Positions 57,829 through 64,000 of a DNA stretch of 64,000 nt are shown in pieces. The stretch is taken from positions 1 to 64,000 of the forward strand of contig NZ_FUYK01000013.1 in NCBI RefSeq assembly GCF_900167955.1, written 5' to 3'. Source of the stretch: Candidatus Nitrosotalea bavarica (GTDB lineage Archaea; Thermoproteota; Nitrososphaeria; Nitrososphaerales; Nitrosopumilaceae). Position 1 is the stretch's first letter, and each line of letters opens with the position of its first letter. The notes beneath the pieces are model-generated. The model saw only the letters and a program-made list of their open reading frames with translations, was not told where the DNA came from and did not search any database. A program made the position numbers and the translations under genes.

Positions 57829-58266
57829 TTACCTTCTAGAATATTTTCCCATAAGTACTGCTTCTGCAATAATGTGTCCTGATATTGCACTTTGTAGTTC
57901 CTTTACCCCTGATCCTTGTTTAAGATCTAGGTCTGTATCTAACGCATAAATTTTAAAAAAATATATATGAGTGCCAGATGGCGGACACGGCCCTCCATAT
58001 TCCGTTGTGCCAAAACTAGTACGTCCTTGAGCAAAATCAAACTTTTCTCCTCTTGTGAACTGTACCTTATGAGACGGAATGTTCCAAACAATCCAATGTG
58101 TAAAAGTTCCCATCGGGGCATCCGGATCATCCATTATAATTGATAGGGTCTTTGCATTTTTTGGTACGTTTGTTATACTTAGAGGTGGGGAAAGGTCTTG
58201 ACCATCACATGTAAACTCTGATGGAATACTACCTTCATTCTCAAAGGCAGAACTTGACACATTCAA
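57829..58266 (-). CDS. PEBP family protein (YbhB/YbcL-like)
   Basis: 145 residues. Phosphate/anion-binding signatures DDPDAPMGTFTHWIVWNIP and YGGPCPPSGTHIYFFKIYALD, and a final helix. Full-length bacterial-type PEBP. Binds small phosphorylated or anionic ligands by family knowledge. Confidence 0.93.
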   Translation of the reverse strand: MNVSSSAFENEGSIPSEFTCDGQDLSPPLSITNVPKNAKTLSIIMDDPDAPMGTFTHWIVWNIPSHKVQFTRGEKFDFAQGRTSFGTTEYGGPCPPSGTHIYFFKIYALDTDLDLKQGSGVKELQSAISGHIIAEAVLMGKYSRR

Positions 58267-58380
58267 TACTTGTTCTATATTTGAATTGATTTTATCTATT
58301 GCGGTAAATCTTTACTTTGGTTTGAACTGGAAAATATGCTAGGGAATAATCAATAGTTTTATCAAGTAATACGACAATAC

Positions 58381-58737
58381 ATGACTATGTCAAAAGAACT
58401 TCCACCTAAAGATTGGGACAAATTGTGGATTGAATATAATAAATCACTCAAGGCTTGGATGGATGCCTTTGAATCTCTTCAAGAGGCAACTAAGAATGTT
58501 CAATCAAAGTACAACGATGTTATGGCAAAGGCAGTGAAAGATTCAAGTGATAAAACCATGAATCAATTTACAGAGAATTGGCAAAAATCCATGAGTGAGG
58601 CAGGAATTAAAACATTCAAACAATTTGGTGATAACTGGCAGAAGGTATTCAATCAGTCTGGTATGGAACAAGTGAAAACCTATGGAGACATGATGAATAA
58701 ATTCGCAGAAACTTGGCAAAAGATGTGGAACAAGTAA
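58381..58737 (+). CDS. amphipathic helical repeat protein (phasin-like)
   Basis: 118 residues, all-alpha. Repeats of ENWQKSMSEAG, DNWQKVFNQSG and ETWQKMWNK suggest an amphipathic helical bundle. Phasins that coat polyester granules have this look, and thaumarchaea can carry polyester synthases, but no granule gene is seen here. ATG 58381. Confidence 0.55.
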   Translation: MTMSKELPPKDWDKLWIEYNKSLKAWMDAFESLQEATKNVQSKYNDVMAKAVKDSSDKTMNQFTENWQKSMSEAGIKTFKQFGDNWQKVFNQSGMEQVKTYGDMMNKFAETWQKMWNK

Positions 58738-58959
58738 ACATCTACTGTCATTTTTTTATTTCATGTTCAAATCATTTCTGTGATAACTTTATCAAATATG
58801 ATTTTAACCCACTGGAAAATTGCTAAAGACTTTTCCAAAAACGATGACTTTCTTACCATTGAATTAAATCACATATGTTAGAAAATCAATTCAAATGATG
58901 AATTGTAATTTCAAATGTAAGAACTGTGATTCTGCTGTAACGCTGCTGACAAGCAGACC

Positions 58960-59420
58960 TGTTTGGATGATGCCTAATCTGAATAGACCTTAAAGCAAAA
59001 ATTGCAAATGCGCCTCTACTTGTAGTGGGTCCAGTAACTTACTATGTTGTAAATACTGATCTAATGAACACTGGAGATGTGTGGAGTTTTCATAAACGTT
59101 CATACCGTTCTTGAAAACACCGGTAGTCCATCATCTAATCATGACTTGTTCTATACGGGACCATATGCTTGCAACTATCACCTAAACGATGGACAACTGA
59201 TTATCCTCCTTCCGTATTCTCTTTGACATCTGATCACTTGGAGTTGAGGTATCAAAAACCAGTTGCAATTGATTGGAATTTCTACAGTAAAGAGAACATT
59301 TGGTAGTTTTACCTACTACTCTCTTCAAAGACATAACTCATTCAAGGTGTTCAGTCCTTGGAACAGAACCATGCTGCTGAAACTAGTTTCTCAATGACTC
59401 CCATTTGTTTTCTAATCTAG
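58960..59420 (+). pseudogene. decayed gene, frame-shifted
   Basis: Protein-like stretches occur in changing frames: ANAPLLVVGPVTYYVVNTDL to MNTGDVWSF, then from about 59091 in another frame GVFINVHTVLENTGSPSSNH and LFYTGPYACNYHLNDGQLII, then a third stretch (TVKRTFGSFTYYSLQ). A secreted or surface protein with NTG motifs may have been lost through frameshifts. The rest of 58738-59851 shows nothing convincing. Confidence 0.4.
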
Positions 59421-59851
59421 TTTTAAAGTGATTTTCTAGACTAAAATTTTGCAAGTCCTAATCATGGAATTTGTTGAGTATGGCTGATCTTACATGATCT
59501 GTCAAGGTTTCATCTTTTAGGTGTAAATCTGCCAAAGTCTACTAGAGATCTAAATTTGGCCTGGTATTGTATCAATCCTTGACTGGAAAGGATATTTCAT
59601 GTGTAAAAACAAGGATGTGGAAAGGAAATGCCACACATGTCAAAACACTGAAACTCTTCATAATGTGTCGATAAAGTCATCACTAGTAAAGATCTAAAAA
59701 ATAAATTACTTGTTTTTTGTCTAAAAAAGGATCATTTCGAGCTCCAAAATCCATTTTAAAATAAAATCTCTTGCCAACTTTTTTAGCGATCCTAGCTAAC
59801 AAATCATTTAAGAGAAAGGTTTTTAATATTCGGAAAATTAGAACACACAAG

Positions 59852-61111
59852 TTGAATTCAAAAGCAATTTTTGCAGTTTTGGCAGTTACATTATTCTCAC
59901 TCGGACTATCTTCAGTTTCCGCATATGGTGCAACTGGAATGATGGCTTCAAATACTGAAACTGTAAACGAGCAAACTGTTATCACACTATCTGGTGAACA
60001 ATCAACTGATCCTCACAACCAAAATGTTTCCTACAATTGGGAACAAGTATCTGGTGAGCCCGTAACTTTATCATCTAACTCTGATGTTGATGTTAGTTTT
60101 ACAACTCCTGCTGTTGCAGCTGGTGATTCAAAAGACCTTGAATTTGCACTGACAGTAGTTAATCCTCAAGGGCTTTCAAGTATCACATCATTTACTCTTC
60201 ATGTTATTCACTTTAATCATCCTCCGGTAGTAACAACTGATCATGAACTAACCGTGATGGAAGGAAATCCGATTACTCTTATGGCCACCGCTACTGATCC
60301 AGATGGTGATGCCATGACTTATGCATGGACTCAAGATTCAGGACCAATGGTGACTTTGACTAATCCAACTGATCTAAATACGATGTTTACTGCACCATCT
60401 GTTGATTCTAGCGGTACTGCAACTTTACACTTTACTATATCTGCAAATGATGGGAATGGCGGTATTGGTTCAGATTCTGTAACTGTAAATGTTATTAGCG
60501 CTTCTCCTTACAAGATTGCTACATTAAGTTGTGGACCTATAATCAGATCCCATGCAGGTGGTTCGGCAACGATAACAGAAACTATAGACAATCCATCTAC
60601 TTCTCCACTTACATATCAGTGGGCTCAAATCTCTGGTAGTCCAATTCAACTCTCTTCTGCAACTGATTTTGCTCCAACAGTAACTCTTCCAACTGGTTCT
60701 GGTGGCAGTGTATATGATTTCCAATTAACAGTTAGTCAAAGTGGTACAGTTGTAGGAACTTGTGAACAATATGTTTATGCTGCATATCCTGAACCAGGTC
60801 CAGCACCACAAGCTGATGCAGGTCCAGATCAAGTAGTTAATACTGGAGATATAGTTACACTTGATGGTACAAAGAGTATAGGTGGATACTTGACATTCTC
60901 ATGGACACAAGTTTCTGGTGACCCAGTACAACTGCTAAATGCAAATACTGCCCAACCAACATTCACTGCACCAACTGTCCCTCTTGGCGGATCTGAGACC
61001 CTAGTGTTCACAAATATTGTCAAGAATTCATTTGGAAAAGATGGGGCTATGGTAACCATTACAGTGGTACATCCATCATTACCCCCAACTGCTGTAATCA
61101 CTCTAAAGTAA
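59852..61111 (+). CDS. secreted four-repeat Ig/PKD-like protein
   Basis: About 420 residues from a TTG (TTTTTAATATT ~26 nt upstream). Signal peptide (AIFAVLAVTLFSLGLSSVSA), then four ~90-residue beta-sandwich units, each with YxWxQxSGxPVxL followed by a strand (FTxP) and ...LxFxxxV.... Typical of cell-surface or adhesion proteins. No C-terminal anchor. Confidence 0.8.
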   Translation: MNSKAIFAVLAVTLFSLGLSSVSAYGATGMMASNTETVNEQTVITLSGEQSTDPHNQNVSYNWEQVSGEPVTLSSNSDVDVSFTTPAVAAGDSKDLEFALTVVNPQGLSSITSFTLHVIHFNHPPVVTTDHELTVMEGNPITLMATATDPDGDAMTYAWTQDSGPMVTLTNPTDLNTMFTAPSVDSSGTATLHFTISANDGNGGIGSDSVTVNVISASPYKIATLSCGPIIRSHAGGSATITETIDNPSTSPLTYQWAQISGSPIQLSSATDFAPTVTLPTGSGGSVYDFQLTVSQSGTVVGTCEQYVYAAYPEPGPAPQADAGPDQVVNTGDIVTLDGTKSIGGYLTFSWTQVSGDPVQLLNANTAQPTFTAPTVPLGGSETLVFTNIVKNSFGKDGAMVTITVVHPSLPPTAVITLK

Positions 61112-61278
61112 ATTAGTAGAATTTTTTCTACAACTTGATTTCTATTTGTATCTGATTCTTGTTTAATTGGGACTTCATATGAAACTATGACACCATTTTA
61201 AGAGGTGGGAATGTTTGAAAACCTAATTACCTTCATAGTAATAGTTAATCGCTTTTATCTGGGTAAATTCTGATTCAT

Positions 61279-61824
61279 ATGTTGTCAGAAGATCTAATGG
61301 GAGCAATCCAACAAATTCTGATTCTTGGCAAAGGTGATCAAGGAAGACTGGAATATCTTCTTGAACTTTTACAAAAAGGAAGGCCACTTCCAGATTCAGA
61401 TAAAAAATACTTGCAAATCATGGTGCCTCTCTATCTAGGTCCACAAGACCCTGAATCTTATCAGAAAAATGTAGAATTTGCAATAACAAAATTATATGGC
61501 GAGATAAGAGAACTTGGCGAAAAAATGACTGGAATTCAAAGAAAAGGATTTGAAAAATATGTTGGCCGAAAGGCAATTTTATTTTTTATTACAGTCTTTG
61601 TACTCTGGAATGCCTTGCAATCTTATGTTCTGCCAATTCTGTCTAATTTTGTTCCAAATAGTATGATACAGTATGTATTTCCACTGAACTTGATAGCAAA
61701 TTATCTTAATTATGGTCAAGTTGTTTGGTTTGCGTTTTTGATAATTTCTATATCGTGGCCATTTATTGGTTTGATACATCTAGTAAAATTCATCAGATCC
61801 AGAAAAATTTCAAATAATGTCTAA
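61279..61824 (+). CDS. two-TM protein with recurrent N-terminal module
   Basis: 181 residues. Module at 1-50 (LMGAIQQILILGKGDQGRLEYLL, then LLQKGRPLPDSDKKYLQIM), a helix LYGEIRELGEKMTGIQRKG and two TM helices (~98-120, ~145-170) with a basic end. Shares only the module with 3321-4112 and 35379-36230. Confidence 0.72.
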   Translation: MLSEDLMGAIQQILILGKGDQGRLEYLLELLQKGRPLPDSDKKYLQIMVPLYLGPQDPESYQKNVEFAITKLYGEIRELGEKMTGIQRKGFEKYVGRKAILFFITVFVLWNALQSYVLPILSNFVPNSMIQYVFPLNLIANYLNYGQVVWFAFLIISISWPFIGLIHLVKFIRSRKISNNV

Positions 61825-61838
61825 TGAGAACATTCTAT

Positions 61839-63170
61839 CTATTGTAATTCTCTACGGTAGTAATCCCAGCGTTCTGGATCGAATTGTTTTACAAATTCAA
61901 TCTCCTCTCCCCTCTTGACACGACTTGATATTACGTCTCGTAACGCAAAACTTGTAAGATACTTGTATCCTTTTGCTAGAGATTGCATGTTGAACAACAA
62001 CCTCATCTCTCTTCCACCGCTTTGTCCCCAATATCCCATCCTTATTGCAAGTGGTTCCATGAATGCAGTATTATTTAATCCATAGTTTACATCCTTGATC
62101 TCAGAACGTAATTTGTATGTCTCAAGAGGTCCGCCTTTTGTAAACCCTATTACCGGACCATTATCGCTTCCTAATCTTAATGTGTTAAGTATGGTATCTT
62201 TGGCCATAACTGATTCTGTAAATTCATCATTTTTGAATCGGAGTGGTTTTGGCAATTGATGATAAATTTCAGATAACGTATTTATAAAATCTGGATCCTG
62301 ACGTCTTGATGTGGGCTCAATTACTGCAAAAAATTTTGCGTTGTCATAAACAAGCGATCCCTCAATCTGAATTTCTTGCTCTCTTAATCTCATAAAAGCT
62401 AAGACATTGTCCGTAAAATTTTTTCTCATGTCTCTTGGAAGTGCACGTAAAACCCTTTGATACATCTCTGCATCATTATTGAGAAGATCCTCAAAATATG
62501 CAACTGATCTTCTAACAATATAATATGGGTGCCAAGCTAAAGCATGAGCGTTTTTCTGTGCCATCTCTAATGCTTTTGTAAAATCACCAAGAGTATATCC
62601 TGCAATTCTATCTGTAACTGAAAGAAACCATCCTAACTTCTTATAATGCTCCTTCTTAGTTTCGTCTTCCTTTGTAACTTCAATTAGGTTAAGACAATCT
62701 TCAATTTTCTTTTCTGTATTATCTTTGATCTCTCCACTCCAAGGGTATGTGGTTCGGTGAATTAATGCGGCTATCAAATTTTTATCAATATTTGCATCTT
62801 TTAGTAATGAATTTAGTTTTTCATCTGTCATGACAAATTTAATGGCGTCTTCTTCATGTGGCTTGTCTACTTCTTTAAGAGGATCATAATCATGAAAGAG
62901 GGCTGCAACAAAAAGGTATGGGAAATCTTCGGGCTTTAGAATACCATGCATGCATTCCCATTGGGCAGCAAGTAAAGTGACATAGGTCACTTCTAATTCA
63001 TGAATGATATTATGATAGCCATAATAATCGACACCTAAACCCTTTGACTCGAATAAATCTATTGTATAATCTAAAATCTTAGAAAAGCATTCTCTTTTAA
63101 AACCATTAGTAACCATAATGCTTTGAATTTCTTCACGTAGAGATACAGGATCCTGGTTTTGCAACAACAT
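61839..63170 (-). CDS. HD-domain and GNAT-like fusion protein
   Basis: 443 residues. HD-type phosphohydrolase part (YHNIIHELEVTYVTLL, ALFHDYDPLKEVDKPHEED, LIHRTTYPWSG), a linker, and a C-terminal part with GPVIGFTKGGPLETYKL, FMEPLAIRMGYWGQSGG and a final helix, which resembles a GNAT acetyltransferase core. A fusion in which a hydrolase and an acyltransferase may act on linked substrates. Specific substrate unknown. Confidence 0.72.
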   Translation of the reverse strand: MLLQNQDPVSLREEIQSIMVTNGFKRECFSKILDYTIDLFESKGLGVDYYGYHNIIHELEVTYVTLLAAQWECMHGILKPEDFPYLFVAALFHDYDPLKEVDKPHEEDAIKFVMTDEKLNSLLKDANIDKNLIAALIHRTTYPWSGEIKDNTEKKIEDCLNLIEVTKEDETKKEHYKKLGWFLSVTDRIAGYTLGDFTKALEMAQKNAHALAWHPYYIVRRSVAYFEDLLNNDAEMYQRVLRALPRDMRKNFTDNVLAFMRLREQEIQIEGSLVYDNAKFFAVIEPTSRRQDPDFINTLSEIYHQLPKPLRFKNDEFTESVMAKDTILNTLRLGSDNGPVIGFTKGGPLETYKLRSEIKDVNYGLNNTAFMEPLAIRMGYWGQSGGREMRLLFNMQSLAKGYKYLTSFALRDVISSRVKRGEEIEFVKQFDPERWDYYRRELQ

Positions 63171-63220
63171 GAGTGTAATTGAATATGATGGCTTTAAGTT
63201 CTCGCTCGAATTTCCAACAA

Positions 63221-64000
63221 TTATGCCTTTGAGGAGACTCTCCTTTTTTGGTAAATTGATAATAAAACTACAACTGCTATGACAGATATTCCAATAATGC
63301 TTACATTGGAATAATCAACAAACCAATTGGCTACAATAGTCTTTGGTGAATTGACAAATACTCCAACTGATTCCTGATTTCCACTTCCTATGACCTGACC
63401 TTGCCATCCTGTAAAGATGTGTTTGACAAGAATGTCATCACTGGGCATTATGGACACGTATGCAATAGTCCCGGAATCATACCATCCTGTTCCAAGTGCT
63501 CGTCCAAAATTAGAAATTACCTTGACATAATATTGTGCTGTATATTCTAGTTCAATTTTGTGCATGTTTGACATGTGAATGATATGGGATTTGAAAGTCC
63601 CTGATTCTTGTCTTGAAATTACATCAATATCTGAACTATCCAATGACCATCCGCTAAGCTGTTGTCGTGTGTCTTCTTGATCTGATTGTATCATATACGG
63701 TACAATGATCTGTTCATCTGAACCTTCATCAAACCAGTTATCATTTGTGGGAGATGGCGGAGAGAAATTTATATTGCTTATTTCAGATGTAATGATTTCA
63801 AATTGAGGTTTTGCCAGAAAAAATATAGTGTGATTAGAATCTGTCAAAATATCTAATGTGAAATTTCCATCAGATGCTCTTTGGATGGGAACAAATGGAC
63901 CATTATCGATATAATATCCTTGCAGGTTGAATCTGGTAAAATTCTCATTTGTCCAAGAATATTGCTGTGAAATTGTATATTTTTGGTTGCTATTTACAAG
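63221..64000 (-). CDS. partial surface protein, 5' end outside window
   Basis: Open frame from the window edge to a stop at 63221 (259 residues). Visible part: an Ig-like/YkwD-like beta domain (TISQQYSWTNENF, GFALGTGWYDSG-like turns), TGWQGQVIGSG and a C-terminal TM (SIIGISVIAVVVLLS) with a basic tail. Probably surface-anchored. The N-terminus is not in the window; an internal ATG would be wrong as start. Confidence 0.68.
   Translation of the reverse strand, partial: LVNSNQKYTISQQYSWTNENFTRFNLQGYYIDNGPFVPIQRASDGNFTLDILTDSNHTIFFLAKPQFEIITSEISNINFSPPSPTNDNWFDEGSDEQIIVPYMIQSDQEDTRQQLSGWSLDSSDIDVISRQESGTFKSHIIHMSNMHKIELEYTAQYYVKVISNFGRALGTGWYDSGTIAYVSIMPSDDILVKHIFTGWQGQVIGSGNQESVGVFVNSPKTIVANWFVDYSNVSIIGISVIAVVVLLSIYQKRRVSSKA

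Overview
The window looks like a chromosomal stretch of an ammonia-oxidising-type archaeon (Nitrososphaerota, formerly Thaumarchaeota; Nitrosopumilales-like). The evidence is a 16S-23S rRNA operon with an archaeal 16S 5' end and no tRNA in the spacer, two TFB genes, a CDC48/VAT ATPase, a PAC2 protein, low GC outside the rRNA, three secreted proteins with PEFG-type C-termini, a TRAM protein, and a TATA box about 26 nt before most start codons (leaderless transcription, often with GTG or TTG starts). Genus cannot be fixed by eye.

Layout. 0-2.5 kb: two secreted or anchored proteins, a small thaumarchaeal family protein, an SRPBCC protein and an acyl-CoA thioesterase. 2.5-4.4 kb: sparse, with tiny ORFs, a GC-rich hairpin and a membrane protein carrying an N-terminal module that recurs at 36 kb and 61 kb. 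4.4-12.8 kb: information-processing block (TFB, two winged-helix regulators, CDC48 ATPase, second TFB, PAC2). 12.8-14.6 kb: PEFG protein and a class III aminotransferase (GSAM-like). 14.7-19.6 kb: the rRNA operon, with both pre-rRNA processing helices readable. 19.6-24.9 kb: an unusual island of about twenty very small genes (33-112 aa), many Cys-rich zinc ribbons, with two structured intergenic elements that may be ncRNAs, a lone GIY-YIG protein and a 19-bp promoter repeat. 25-36 kb: CBS protein, secreted proteins, two HExxH proteins, a HAD phosphatase, a PAS histidine kinase, a TPR plus small-family-protein operon and a signal-peptidase-like fusion. 36.6-38.2 kb: a GT39/ArnT-like membrane glycosyltransferase. 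38.5-43.6 kb: two small regulators, an MDR reductase, orotate phosphoribosyltransferase, a degenerate metallopeptidase and small zinc proteins. 43.9-48.2 kb: redox/stress cluster (NDH-2, two FMN reductases, two universal stress proteins). 48.4-54.4 kb: TRAM protein, short histidine kinase, tandem paralogues, MESH1-like HD hydrolase, a second TPR plus family-protein pair. 54.5-64 kb: secreted and membrane proteins, an Lrp-type RAM protein, a PEBP protein, a helical repeat protein, a decayed gene, a four-repeat Ig/PKD-like surface protein, an HD-GNAT fusion and a partial surface protein running off the end.

How it fits together. Much of the window is regulation and envelope biology rather than core metabolism: general transcription factors, small DNA- or metal-binding proteins, sensor kinases and exported proteins. 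No mobile element, CRISPR array, tRNA or 5S rRNA was seen. The most unusual feature is the dense island of tiny zinc-ribbon genes and structured RNA candidates just downstream of the rRNA operon.
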